48,741 nt of DNA from Mycobacterium kyorinense (GTDB taxonomy: Bacteria > Actinomycetota > Actinomycetes > Mycobacteriales > Mycobacteriaceae): the NCBI RefSeq assembly GCF_001672775.1, contig NZ_LZKJ01000143.1, positions 1 to 48,741 of the forward strand. Direction: 5' to 3'. The notes below the pieces were generated by a model, which was not told the origin of the DNA, made no database searches, and saw only the letters and a list, made by a program, of their open reading frames with translations. A program made the position numbers and the translations under genes. Of this stretch, positions 26,441 through 35,570 are shown in pieces. Positions within the stretch are counted from its first letter, which is position 1. Each line of letters begins with the position of its first letter.

Positions 26441-29400
26441 GCAGAACCACCTCGTGATGCCCGCTTCTCGGCGGTCGTGAGGTGGCAATTATTAAGTCGC
26501 TCTGATCCATCAGGGTTCTTGCCGCGGTCCTTCCGCCAATGGACGTTGAACTGCGAGCGCAGAATCCCCGCCTCGACGAACGGCCGCACATTCACACGCA
26601 CGCCATCGTTCAGGTCCGGCTCCCATCCGATCGGCTGTTCTGCCAACGACTTCCAGCGCACATAGATGTCATACGGTGGCTCTCCGTCGAGGATCAGTTC
26701 GAGCGACTTTCGCAGCTTCGATGCAGCTGCCAGTCGAGCCTCCGCCCCAATCACTTCGTCGCGCACTTCCGCGCGCTGTCGTTCGATCCAGTCGCCAAGA
26801 TAGGTGTAGGTGAGTTTCTCAAGCACCTTGCGATCGAGCCGGTGGTAATTCACCAGCGCCGCGAAGCCATCGCGCTGGCCATCCCAGATGTGCCACACGA
26901 ATGGCCGATGACCGAATAGAGCACAGTGTTGTTTGAAGCACTCATCCCGCAGCCAGTCGTCAAGCTTGTCCTTCTTGCTTCCCGACAACTCCAAAAGGTC
27001 TTTCCGTTTGGCAGAGGACCAGGATTCGCCGAATGCCGTGGCAAGCAATTGCTGGAGCCGCTCGGCAGCTGGCGGCTCACCTGTGACCGAGGGAAGACAG
27101 ACGATCCCGTCGGCATCGGTGAAGGTGTTGAGTTCGTCCGACTCGAACTGCTCGGGCCACCGATAGCCCAAGAGCCGCGCTATGGCCACATGAAGTGGAG
27201 CCGTCGATGCATCGGGTCGGCCCCTGAATAACCATTGAGTCGGATCTTGTGAATTTTCCTCCGGGAGTTGCCCATTTTCCGCGGCAACCTTGCGCCAGTG
27301 ATCGACGTCGAATGGCACAAGTTCAAGTGCGCCATTGGTCACTTGAGTAGACGAAGCGACCGAACGAACCGTGGCGACAAACTGATTAGACGTGCAGAAT
27401 GCCCACAACGCAGGGACCAACTCCGCGTCGTGCGGAACAACCGCTGCAGCGTTTGTGTCGAATCGATCACCCAGGTACAGCGTCCGACTGAGGTTGCCCA
27501 TCTGCGTCACGGACACGCCGAGATGTCCCCACGCCTCATCTCCTCTGACCGCGGAGCCGGGTTCGTCGGCGACGCCGCCTGGCCCATCCCATCGCACCAC
27601 TGACTCCCTACCAACGTATGGCGCGGTTATGGCAGTCGAGGACTGGAAACGATGCCATGGTGCCTCGACATGCGGCAGCTCCCAAAATTTCCGTACATAC
27701 CGCGGCGTGTCACCTGTACTTGTTCCTTGAATGCACCGCGCGATAGAGCCCAGCAGCACCGACGACGGGGCGACCGGCACCGGGAGTATCCGACTCTCGG
27801 GATTGCTTTGTTGCGCGCTCTGAGCAAAGGCTGTGACGTCTGATTTGGCCAGGTCCCGAGCCTTCGTCGCTAGTGATCCGTTCCCAATATCGATGACCGA
27901 TGTGGTTGCCCCGTCATGCGGTTCTTGACGCTCAATGACGGACAACACTGTCGGCATCTTGAAAGGTTGGCCGCTCGACTGCGTCTGCCAGACGTTATTG
28001 CCAATCCGCGCGAAAAGCTTGTAACTGCAACTGCGTAAGACCCATTGCCGCAGATCCTCATATGTAGACTTCTCCTGCCAATTCTGGGGCGTAACTAGCG
28101 CCACCGTCGCTACGCGGGCCCACCGCAGCAGCATCGCTGTCGCGAGGTCACCACGTCCTTCGGCAAGATGCGAGTCGCAGTACGTCCGTAGTACCTGTGA
28201 TTGCTTTCCACGACTGAGGAACGGCACATTCGTCGCGACGAGCGTGAAGCTCCGAGTGAGTAATTCTGCTGAGCGCCAAAGGCCCGATACGTCTGCGGCG
28301 AGGACCGACGCCGCGGGATCCCGCCCCTCCATTGTTAAGGCATGCTGTGCTGAAGGCAGCAACTCATCCCAGTCGACGTCTTCAAGCGAAATTTGTGTTC
28401 CGGTCGGATCGCTGATCTCTGCGGAACGCCTCGGGTCGATCAGCGAGCCCAGCGTGTCGGCCTCTCGAAACAGGATGTGCAAGCGTGCAAGGGCGTCCTC
28501 CAGTCGTTGATCACCGTTTGCCAAGGCTCGCCATTCTTCGGCTGGTGCATTCACGGGGATACCGGAACATGCGACGTTAGGCACTGGGATCTCACGCCAC
28601 TCGCCGCTCGACTTCCACGCGTGAAGCGCCAGCGCGAATATGGCAATTTGAACGCAGCGGGGGTCGAGCTCTAGGCCGAAGAGATTCTCGCGCAATACCG
28701 CGTCTTGCGCGTCGACCGGAGCGAGTCCGTCATCCTCCGCTCGCATCCGCCACAGGATCGCGAATGCCTCGACTAGGAAGTGGCCTGATCCGCAGCTGGG
28801 ATCCATGACTGTGACGTCGCTAACGTTGTCAGGCCAGCTATCGAATGTGCCCGCCGCGGGCTTGCCGGCGTCATTGAATCGCAGGTACTCGAAATCCTTG
28901 AGCAGCGGGCTGTTTGGGTGTCGCGACGCCCACCAGGCTCCCAGCGAGTTCTCCAACAGGAAGCGGACCATATAGTTTTCTGTGAATAGCTGGGTGACCG
29001 GTCCGATGTCCGCCCCGCCAATTTTGCGCTCCGAGGCGTTGACCTCCTCCTTCTTGTCCTTTTGCCAGAACTGGTAGACCCACCCGAGCGCATCGTCGCC
29101 AGCGAAGACCTCTGCGGGTATGTCCGCGACGATGCTCTCCAATGCCAACCGACCTTCCGGCGCGAGACGTAACTGAACGCAAGGGTCCTCAAGGCGAAAT
29201 ATGCCGGGCACAATCTCAGCGGCGAAGAGGGCAGCGACGGACCAGCCGTCCGGTTCTCCGAGGGAAGCTGCGAGTTCGTCACAGTCTTCGAGGGTGACAG
29301 GTGCTTGGTACTCCGGGTGGATAAGTAGATTGTTCTCGGAGAGGAAGCGGGCAAACAGCAAGCGATGCCATTGCTCGTACGCGCATTCGGCGACAAGTAA

Positions 29401-29613
29401 GTCAAGTTTGTCGCCGACGTCGCCTAGTTGGCGGGCTTTAGCCCGTAACCCGCGGCGGAGTTCTCGATCGTTCTCGTTTAGGTGGGTCGGGGGACGCTCT
29501 GCGGTTACGGCAAGGGAGGTGAGTGAGGCGCGGACCGCTTGTTCAGATGCGCGGCGGCCTTTGGTGCAGGCGGCTTCGAGGAAGTTGCGCTGACGGGCAG
29601 TGAGTATCGGCAC
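26437..29613 (-). CDS. pglX: PglX, BREX DNA adenine methyltransferase
   Basis: N6-adenine DNA methyltransferase of 1058 residues, the modification enzyme that marks host DNA in BREX. The N-terminal region includes TQLFTENYMVRFLLENSLG (about 207-225), a PglX hallmark. Motif I is DPSCGSGHFL at 271-280, followed by FGLELDPRC. The catalytic motif IV reads NVPF at 462-465 in place of N-P-P-Y/F, with the outer Asn, Pro and aromatic residues kept. The long C-terminal region should hold the target recognition domain. GTG 29611-29613 has a ribosome-binding site (GAGGAC) and follows the brxC stop after 10 bases. The recognition sequence cannot be predicted. Confidence 0.9.
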   Translation of the reverse strand: MPILTARQRNFLEAACTKGRRASEQAVRASLTSLAVTAERPPTHLNENDRELRRGLRAKARQLGDVGDKLDLLVAECAYEQWHRLLFARFLSENNLLIHPEYQAPVTLEDCDELAASLGEPDGWSVAALFAAEIVPGIFRLEDPCVQLRLAPEGRLALESIVADIPAEVFAGDDALGWVYQFWQKDKKEEVNASERKIGGADIGPVTQLFTENYMVRFLLENSLGAWWASRHPNSPLLKDFEYLRFNDAGKPAAGTFDSWPDNVSDVTVMDPSCGSGHFLVEAFAILWRMRAEDDGLAPVDAQDAVLRENLFGLELDPRCVQIAIFALALHAWKSSGEWREIPVPNVACSGIPVNAPAEEWRALANGDQRLEDALARLHILFREADTLGSLIDPRRSAEISDPTGTQISLEDVDWDELLPSAQHALTMEGRDPAASVLAADVSGLWRSAELLTRSFTLVATNVPFLSRGKQSQVLRTYCDSHLAEGRGDLATAMLLRWARVATVALVTPQNWQEKSTYEDLRQWVLRSCSYKLFARIGNNVWQTQSSGQPFKMPTVLSVIERQEPHDGATTSVIDIGNGSLATKARDLAKSDVTAFAQSAQQSNPESRILPVPVAPSSVLLGSIARCIQGTSTGDTPRYVRKFWELPHVEAPWHRFQSSTAITAPYVGRESVVRWDGPGGVADEPGSAVRGDEAWGHLGVSVTQMGNLSRTLYLGDRFDTNAAAVVPHDAELVPALWAFCTSNQFVATVRSVASSTQVTNGALELVPFDVDHWRKVAAENGQLPEENSQDPTQWLFRGRPDASTAPLHVAIARLLGYRWPEQFESDELNTFTDADGIVCLPSVTGEPPAAERLQQLLATAFGESWSSAKRKDLLELSGSKKDKLDDWLRDECFKQHCALFGHRPFVWHIWDGQRDGFAALVNYHRLDRKVLEKLTYTYLGDWIERQRAEVRDEVIGAEARLAAASKLRKSLELILDGEPPYDIYVRWKSLAEQPIGWEPDLNDGVRVNVRPFVEAGILRSQFNVHWRKDRGKNPDGSERLNNCHLTTAEKRASRGGSA

Positions 29614-29623
29614 TTTCGAGTCC

Positions 29624-32600
29624 TCAGATGATGATTGTTTCGCCGTTTGCGATGTGACGGAGGAGTTGCTCTCGTAGCGCAGTCAGGTAGGTCTCGACGT
29701 CGGCCTGTGTCCGGAGAGTCGCCGCAGGTGTCGTGACAGTGACGGATTTGGGTTCGATCTTCTTGGCTGCGGCAGTACGCACCGCTGCGACCTTGGCGGG
29801 GATTGCTTGACGGCGCTCGGCCCACATGTTCAATGGGGTCGTATCCAGTGCTTTGAGCAGCTCATCGTCGGATCCGACCGCCGGAACGGCTATCGCGGCA
29901 AGCCCCGCACCTTCCAGGATGGGGGTGCGGTCGGCCGGATCGAGTTGTTGCCATTCGGGCGAGGCCTCGATCTCGGCTAAGGCTCTCGCGTGATCGTCTT
30001 TAACTGACTTCGCGGCGTCGAGCACCGCAGTGCGGAGGCCGTCGGATAGTTCCTTGATCAGTGGTGCCACCGGGTCCGGGTCCTGCATAAGTAGGCGACC
30101 GGTCTCGATCGCGTCACGCTGCGTCTTGATCGATGGTGCGATTTCGAGCAAGGACGCATGTACTAGTAGGCGGTCGAGTACATGCCACGATGCTTCCCGG
30201 TCGCCCCGTTTGGCGCCGATAGCTGTCCAGGTCTTGAGGCTTTGGCGTAGCTGTTCAGCGTGCTGGGCGACTGCACGTAGCTGTTGGTTTCCACCGAGCG
30301 CGGCGAGGCCATCCAGGTGCGACGTGTCGGGTGGTGCAGGTAGCGGTGGAAGACCGCCTGCTCTCGCCGCAAGGTCGAGGAGGTGCTGCAGGAGCCCACT
30401 AATGGCAGCGCCCTCCTTCCCGGAGGTGTAGGCGACATTGGCGGCAGTGAGCAGTCCCCGCACAGCTAGCTGCTCGTGTTTGGTTGGTGGTTCGTCTTCT
30501 TTGAAGAACGTTGCTTTGCCGACCTGGGTGGCTGGAAGCTCCTTGGCGCCGTCGATGCGGTGGCCGTCTCTTTCGGCGCGAACATTGCCGCTGGCCAACA
30601 AAGCGAGCAGTGCACCATCGACCGCGTCCTTGGGCCAGCCGAATGGCGCGTCGCCAAGATCGCGCTGGAGGTCGCTGCCCTTGGTGCCGGAACCAGACGT
30701 ACGCGCAAGGACTTCCTTGCAAACCGGGTTGGCGGGTACCTCGCCCTGCCAGCCGACTACTCCGAGCGCGTCAGGCGCGCCATCGCGCGCCTTGGCGATG
30801 ACCTTGCTCCATCCGGGGTCATCAGCGGCGGAGAATTTCTGGAACAGGCGGGACAGGGCATGGTTGCCCGCGGCTTCGACGCCGGCTCGTAGTGAACCAG
30901 TGGTCAGCTCGTTGCCACCGCCCTGGAATACCCGCGCCTTGGCGATCACGGTAGCGAACAGATTGTCAAGCCGCTGCTGGCCTTCGATCACCCTTGATTG
31001 CATGCCCTGCTTGGCCTGCCGCCCCTCGTCGGTCTGCGGTTCGGGACGTTGGCTCACCGCGTCGGTCGCAGCCGCGTAGCTGGCAAGCGTCTCCGCGATG
31101 GACTCGGCGTCGATTTTCGGCAAGAGCACAAACACGATCGGGCTGTCGTTGCCAGCAGCGGCTGCCGCCTCGCGGACCTTGGCCTCGGTCATGCCCCACT
31201 CATCGCGGATCCATACCGGAACCGTAGTGCCATCGGTCGGCGGAAGGTCGTCGCCCCAGTGCCGGGTCAGCTTCCTGGGGGTTTTGCTCTTGCCGTGGAC
31301 CAACTTCAGCCCGGCCAACTCCGTATCAACCGCGCGCTGAAGCCAATCGTTGCGGAGGGAGGACATGCGCGCAGCGTCGGCGCGGATTGAGGTGCGGCGC
31401 TGATTGAACTCCTGAGTCCACTCGGCGCCCTCGGCAGTTTGCAGCCGGAACTCGTCGCCGAGTTTCATTACTCGACCCTGCTCGACCAATTCCTCCATGA
31501 TTCGGGGGACGTCCTTACGCAGCTTGGCGCCGTCGCTTGCGAGGTCTTCGATCAGGAGGTCGGCAAGTATCGGCGCAGTAGAGCGAAGACCAGTGTCGCC
31601 AACCCCCTCGTGAGGGAGCTGGGAAATGAGGAACGTCAGCGCAGCGGCCCGCGACTTCAATACACCTTCCACGGAACCGTCATCGAGGCCGCGGATCAGC
31701 TCGTCGATCTCCTTCAATAGCACGCCACTCTGTAGCATGCTGGCGGACTCGGAGCGGAACACGAAGTCGCCGCCGATGACCGTGCCGAGCGGTTGGTCGG
31801 CGACGTTGCGAGCGGCCTCGTGAACGATCTTTAGTTGCGTACGCAGGACCCCGGCCTTGCCGGCCTTATCGATGGCCCGCAGCGCCCTCTCCCAGAACCG
31901 GCGGCGGGTCGGCAGAAGTGGGTAGTCGGCAACGATCGTCGCCTTGTCGGCGCCCTTGGCTTCGATGCGTGTGCCGCCGAGTTGTCGGTCGATTTCGCCC
32001 GTGACCTGCTCGAGTACCGCTTCGATATCAGCCACCTTGTCGGGTTTCTTTCGGAGAACGACCTCGCGGACGACTGTCTCGACATCGGTGTCCGACAGGG
32101 CAACCGGAACGGGAAAACGGTCGATGAGCTTTTGGAGAGTGGGATTAGCCGTGAGTGCGGCTTGACCGGTACTGACGATGAGCACCTGGCTGTTGAAACG
32201 TGATGAGCATCCTTCGACGAGGTCCTGGACCTGCAATGCCTTTACGTTGTCATCCTCGATGTACTGCTGCATCTCATCCAAAATGACGAGTGTGAGCGGC
32301 AGCTTGCCGGCGTCATCGCTCTGCAGTCGCAGGACTTCCTCGAAGGTGTCGAGAGTTTCGTCGTTGGTGACGTCGTCGACTAAGGGGAACTGACTCTGCA
32401 AAGCAGCGCTAACTGCTGCGGGGTTCTCACCGAAGCTGGCGCCGGCCTCAATCAAGGCCTGGGCAAGCACAGGCGATACGTACAAATTGCGAAGTTCGTG
32501 CTCGAATTCCTTGCCGTTGGCCTCGATTGTTGCTCGGACGTCGTTGTATAGGCCCTCTTGGTGCATCCAAAGTGCTAGGCGGGCCGGCGAATACTGTTGC

Positions 32601-33088
32601 GGAAGTCCAGCGGCGCCAAAGACAACCCCTAAGAATGCGAGCCGTACCGATCCAGCAGCTCCCGAGCCGAGGGTTCCCGCAGCAGACCACAGGCCTCCCG
32701 CACGTTTGGCAGCTACGGATAGTTCCTTCAAATGTGCCTGGATTTCCGATGAGAGCGTGGTTAGCGAACGCGCCGATGTGCCTGATGGGAGTTCATAGTC
32801 GCGCCAAAGGTATTCAAGGACGCGCATGAGGTGGGACTTGCCGCTGCCGTAGAACCCGCTGACCCATACTGCTGGCTGCTCTGCCTGGCTGAGATGGCTG
32901 AGAAACTGATCGAGAATTCGTTCCAGCCCGCGTTCGTACTCGCCGTCGCAGACGAAGCTACGTAGCTCCCACTCCAGGGTCGCCCAATCGCGATCGTCCT
33001 CGGGCTTCTTGACCTTCGCTACGCCGAGGTTGGGAATGTCGCGCTCGGTCGGGTCGATCGCGAAAACGTCGCGGTTAGTCAAAGTCAC
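29624..33088 (-). CDS. brxC: BrxC, BREX P-loop ATPase
   Basis: BrxC/PglY-type ATPase of 1154 residues. From GTG 33088 it reads VTLTNRDVFAIDPTERDIPN, the normal N-terminus, and the start overlaps the brxB stop as GTGA. Walker A is GFYGSGKS at 78-85 and Walker B LVILDE at about 267-272, with STGQAALTANPTLQKLIDRF as a sensor-type segment. Long helical regions fill the C-terminal half. BrxC is the large ATPase core of BREX, required for defence, and probably assembles on DNA with PglX and PglZ. The length is near the usual ~1200 residues and the frame is intact. Confidence 0.92.
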   Translation of the reverse strand: MTLTNRDVFAIDPTERDIPNLGVAKVKKPEDDRDWATLEWELRSFVCDGEYERGLERILDQFLSHLSQAEQPAVWVSGFYGSGKSHLMRVLEYLWRDYELPSGTSARSLTTLSSEIQAHLKELSVAAKRAGGLWSAAGTLGSGAAGSVRLAFLGVVFGAAGLPQQYSPARLALWMHQEGLYNDVRATIEANGKEFEHELRNLYVSPVLAQALIEAGASFGENPAAVSAALQSQFPLVDDVTNDETLDTFEEVLRLQSDDAGKLPLTLVILDEMQQYIEDDNVKALQVQDLVEGCSSRFNSQVLIVSTGQAALTANPTLQKLIDRFPVPVALSDTDVETVVREVVLRKKPDKVADIEAVLEQVTGEIDRQLGGTRIEAKGADKATIVADYPLLPTRRRFWERALRAIDKAGKAGVLRTQLKIVHEAARNVADQPLGTVIGGDFVFRSESASMLQSGVLLKEIDELIRGLDDGSVEGVLKSRAAALTFLISQLPHEGVGDTGLRSTAPILADLLIEDLASDGAKLRKDVPRIMEELVEQGRVMKLGDEFRLQTAEGAEWTQEFNQRRTSIRADAARMSSLRNDWLQRAVDTELAGLKLVHGKSKTPRKLTRHWGDDLPPTDGTTVPVWIRDEWGMTEAKVREAAAAAGNDSPIVFVLLPKIDAESIAETLASYAAATDAVSQRPEPQTDEGRQAKQGMQSRVIEGQQRLDNLFATVIAKARVFQGGGNELTTGSLRAGVEAAGNHALSRLFQKFSAADDPGWSKVIAKARDGAPDALGVVGWQGEVPANPVCKEVLARTSGSGTKGSDLQRDLGDAPFGWPKDAVDGALLALLASGNVRAERDGHRIDGAKELPATQVGKATFFKEDEPPTKHEQLAVRGLLTAANVAYTSGKEGAAISGLLQHLLDLAARAGGLPPLPAPPDTSHLDGLAALGGNQQLRAVAQHAEQLRQSLKTWTAIGAKRGDREASWHVLDRLLVHASLLEIAPSIKTQRDAIETGRLLMQDPDPVAPLIKELSDGLRTAVLDAAKSVKDDHARALAEIEASPEWQQLDPADRTPILEGAGLAAIAVPAVGSDDELLKALDTTPLNMWAERRQAIPAKVAAVRTAAAKKIEPKSVTVTTPAATLRTQADVETYLTALREQLLRHIANGETIII

Positions 33089-33648
33089 AGGAGTGTCCCC
33101 TTGTCGGCAGTGATGGGGACGGCATGGTAATTCCATCCGTCACGTCCGTTCAGCAGTCTGTAGTTGTTGTGATCCACTTCGCCTGGGAAGAAGACCAGCA
33201 AGCGACCCGCGATAAGGTCTTCAATCCCGCCGATCAACGCGGACACCTTCACTTGATCACCAAGACCGAAGAGACTTCCTGCCCCCACCAGCCCGACAAC
33301 GGTATTCGGTGTGCTCATCTCTGCCAGCTGCGCGCGCACATCCCTGACAAGAGCATTGATGAAGCCGGCTAATTCGGGCTGGATCAGCTTCGGATTGGCA
33401 AAGTACGCATCGCGGTATTCGTGCGCTGCCATCCAAACCTCAAAGGCGTTCGTGATGTCGATTTGCGCCCACTCGCGACCGGCGGCACTCGATGCAGTCT
33501 CAAACTCCGGCAAGTGCAGTCGCAGTCGGCGCTCATCGTCCGGCCCATAGACGGCCATCCACACCCGCTGGGCGGGGGCAAGGCCAGACGGCCATGGAAG
33601 GCACACGAACCGCTCATAGTTGGAGATGAGGTCATCGATGCGGCTCAC
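33085..33648 (-). CDS. brxB: BrxB, DUF1788 protein
   Basis: DUF1788/BrxB protein of 187 residues. Pattern: SRIDDLISNYERFVCLPWPS at the N-terminus, VWMAVYGPDDERRLRLHLPE, and the C-terminal LLVFFPGEVDHNNYRLLNGR, which closely fits BrxB proteins (the FFPGEY/..NNTYRLLDGRDGW-type ending). BrxB has no known enzymatic activity but is needed in type 1 BREX. The start is GTG 33646-33648, overlapping the brxA stop by 4 bases; the end overlaps brxC the same way. Confidence 0.9.
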   Translation of the reverse strand: MSRIDDLISNYERFVCLPWPSGLAPAQRVWMAVYGPDDERRLRLHLPEFETASSAAGREWAQIDITNAFEVWMAAHEYRDAYFANPKLIQPELAGFINALVRDVRAQLAEMSTPNTVVGLVGAGSLFGLGDQVKVSALIGGIEDLIAGRLLVFFPGEVDHNNYRLLNGRDGWNYHAVPITADKGTLL

Positions 33649-34412
33649 AGTGGTCGGCCCTCCGACGGACGAAGTAGTTCGGTGAAGCCCACCTCGGTGA
33701 TGCCGCCGCTATGGCGGAAATCGACGAGCGACCGCTGCGATGCAGAGGCAGCCATGTCGATGAGGTGAACCTTGGGGCGGTCCAGCGCGCGCGCCCACAA
33801 GGTGTCGAACAACGCAGCCCCTGACAGGCCTTCAAGATGTCCCAGTAACAGGGCAAATGCCGTGGTCGCAGGAGTGCATGTCGCACGCTGGCGAACCTTG
33901 GCGGTCCTCGCGATTGCCCGGAGATGACCTGTCTGCTCCCAAGACGAGAAGGTATTGCGACCGGCTTTCGCGAGGGTCGAGTCACTGTAGGCGTCCGGGA
34001 ACGTCTTCCCGACGGTCTCGGCCAGATCGGCACTAGTGACCGGATCGCCGGGCTCGCTGTCAAAGACCGCTTGAGCACTTGCCCGGAACACGGGATCACG
34101 CGCGAGCGCACACAGCCCGGCTAGCAGAGGCTGACCGGCAGGGTCGTCGGTCCAGAGATCACTCAGTGCCCGAAATAGCAAGGAATCGTTTCGGAGGATG
34201 TAGAGCTCGCGAAGATATCGAAGAGTCCGTCGACGCGACTCGATGGTGCCCTTCCCCAGGACGTTGTCTTCGAGCACAGCCTGCTCATAGTCGGTAGCGG
34301 CCGCGTGCGTACCAACCTCTTGAAGGAGAAGCTTGAGGGCGGGCACGACGATGGTGTGGCTCGTCGTGGCGCCGCCGCTTCGGTCACCTCGGACTATCTC
34401 TGTTGTGGTCAT
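33645..34412 (-). CDS. brxA: BrxA, DUF1819 protein
   Basis: DUF1819/BrxA protein of 255 residues. BrxA is a small DNA-binding, NusB-inner-membrane-like component of type 1 BREX. The segments LRYLRELYILRNDSLLFRAL, LLAGLCALARDPVFRASAQA, LAKAGRNTFSSWEQTGHL and TATAFALLLGHLEGLSG-like text near 195-215 are characteristic of the family. ATG 34412 overlaps the stop of the upstream HTH gene (ATGA), so it is translated with it. The N-terminal ~20 residues (TTTEIVRGDRSGGATTSH) look disordered. Confidence 0.87.
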   Translation of the reverse strand: MTTTEIVRGDRSGGATTSHTIVVPALKLLLQEVGTHAAATDYEQAVLEDNVLGKGTIESRRRTLRYLRELYILRNDSLLFRALSDLWTDDPAGQPLLAGLCALARDPVFRASAQAVFDSEPGDPVTSADLAETVGKTFPDAYSDSTLAKAGRNTFSSWEQTGHLRAIARTAKVRQRATCTPATTAFALLLGHLEGLSGAALFDTLWARALDRPKVHLIDMAASASQRSLVDFRHSGGITEVGFTELLRPSEGRPL

Positions 34413-34615
34413 GGCTGTGTCCTCCGCTGATGCCAGCCCTCAATGTCCTGCCGTCGCCAGAGGCGAACACGGCTCGCCGCGAGGTCGACGACGGGTTTCG
34501 GGAAGTCGGGGTATCGATGGAGGTACGTTGTAACGCTGTTCGGGTGCGAGAGACGGAGTATGGCCGCGACTTCAGCTGCGCCAACCAAGTCGTCGGTGTC
34601 GACCTCGTCTCCCAT
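34409..34615 (-). CDS. Small AlpA/excisionase-like HTH regulator, first gene of BREX operon
   Basis: Protein of 68 residues with one winged-helix/MerR-like DNA-binding domain: LVGAAEVAAILRLSHPNSV (helix-turn-helix) followed by YPDFPKPVVDLAASRVRLW (wing) and RRQDIEGWHQRR. This is the AlpA/excisionase fold. It is the first gene in the operon and overlaps brxA by 4 bases, so it is produced together with BREX. Overlapping palindromes lie directly upstream (34626-34648), which suggests autoregulation. It could also assist excision, but the separate xis near the integrase makes a BREX regulator more likely. The usual BREX regulator is a WYL protein (BrxR), and none is seen here. Confidence 0.75.
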   Translation of the reverse strand: MGDEVDTDDLVGAAEVAAILRLSHPNSVTTYLHRYPDFPKPVVDLAASRVRLWRRQDIEGWHQRRTQP

Positions 34616-34625
34616 AAGGGCTTGA

Positions 34626-34648
34626 GTCTAGATGTCTAGACAGACATC
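34626..34648. promoter_or_regulatory. Overlapping palindromes upstream of BREX operon (candidate operator)
   Basis: Two inverted repeats overlap: GTCTAG-ATGT-CTAGAC (34626-34641) and GATGTCT-AGAC-AGACATC (34631-34648). They start 11 bases from the ATG of the HTH gene, where a repressor would block transcription. Both arm pairs are perfect. No convincing -10/-35 was assigned. Confidence 0.55.
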
Positions 34649-35570
34649 GGCCAAGGTTTGGCCGATCCCGCGGGCGGATAGGAGTCAAGGTGCTCGTCAG
34701 CCTGCGGGCGGCGCGGCCAATCAGATGACCAGGGCGATGAAGCCTCGCGGTCCTCGCGTAGTTGCTCGTTGTAGTTGACGCTCTTTTTGCCGCTGCTGAG
34801 TGTTGCGAACACCGCGACAATGCCCTCGGTGCGGTGTTCCTCGTTGAATGGGCTCGGCGATTTCTGGCGCCGGCGGACGGGCATACTCGATTTTCGTCCG
34901 GCGATTAGCGGCCGATACCGGCCCAGAGTGCAAGAGGTGTGTGGATTTGGGCATTGAGCAGGGACTTGATGTTGATGCGACAACGTCGGAGGTCATTCCC
35001 GTATGGCAGCGTGGCGGACGAGGAGGCAATGAGTGCCCACGAGTTCCGCGACGACGACGCCGATCCATGAGGTGCTCAGCGCGCACCCCGCTGGGGGCGC
35101 CATCAATATCAGGCGTAACCGTCCGACCGACGAACGTGTCCGCGGTGCTTGGCTACATAGCCGATCAACGGGTATCCGGAGGAGGTGGCGGCCGGTGCAC
35201 AATCGGTTTTACGACGCGGTGGTCGAGGCCCACGACCGGCGCTCGGCCGACGAGCTAGATACAAACCGTTGGATCGCGCTGTTCTGTCAACGGTCGCTGA
35301 CCATGTCCGAGACCATTGCGTTCAGTAGCGGAAGGGGCCGGTCATGCAGGTGGAGTACGACAGCTGAATGCGCTGCTTCCGAATCCAGGAGCATCCTTAA
35401 GGCCCAGTTACGCTCGTCAACTACTCGACTCCCTTCGACTCGTTCGAAGTCGTCGATGACAATCAGCTCGTTGTATACGCGTACGGAGGAGTTGCTGCTC
35501 GGTACAACTCCGAAGGACGCCTCCTCATGTGAAATCGACGCACCGGAGTCACTATTTGAGGGGAGGTGCA
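34649..35570. other. 920-base region with no confirmed gene, coding remnants
   Basis: No complete gene is supported. On the minus strand about 85 codons ending at 35287 read like protein (SVRVYNELIVIDDFERVEGS, then RNWALRMLLDSEAAHSAVVL) but have no clear start and run into the OGG gene start region. On the plus strand a stretch near 35200-35310 reads RFYDAVVEAHDRRSADELD. Both look like remnants of lost genes. The BREX promoter and that of the OGG gene must be here. The glycosylase ribosome-binding site (GGGGAGG) lies at the end. Confidence 0.4.
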
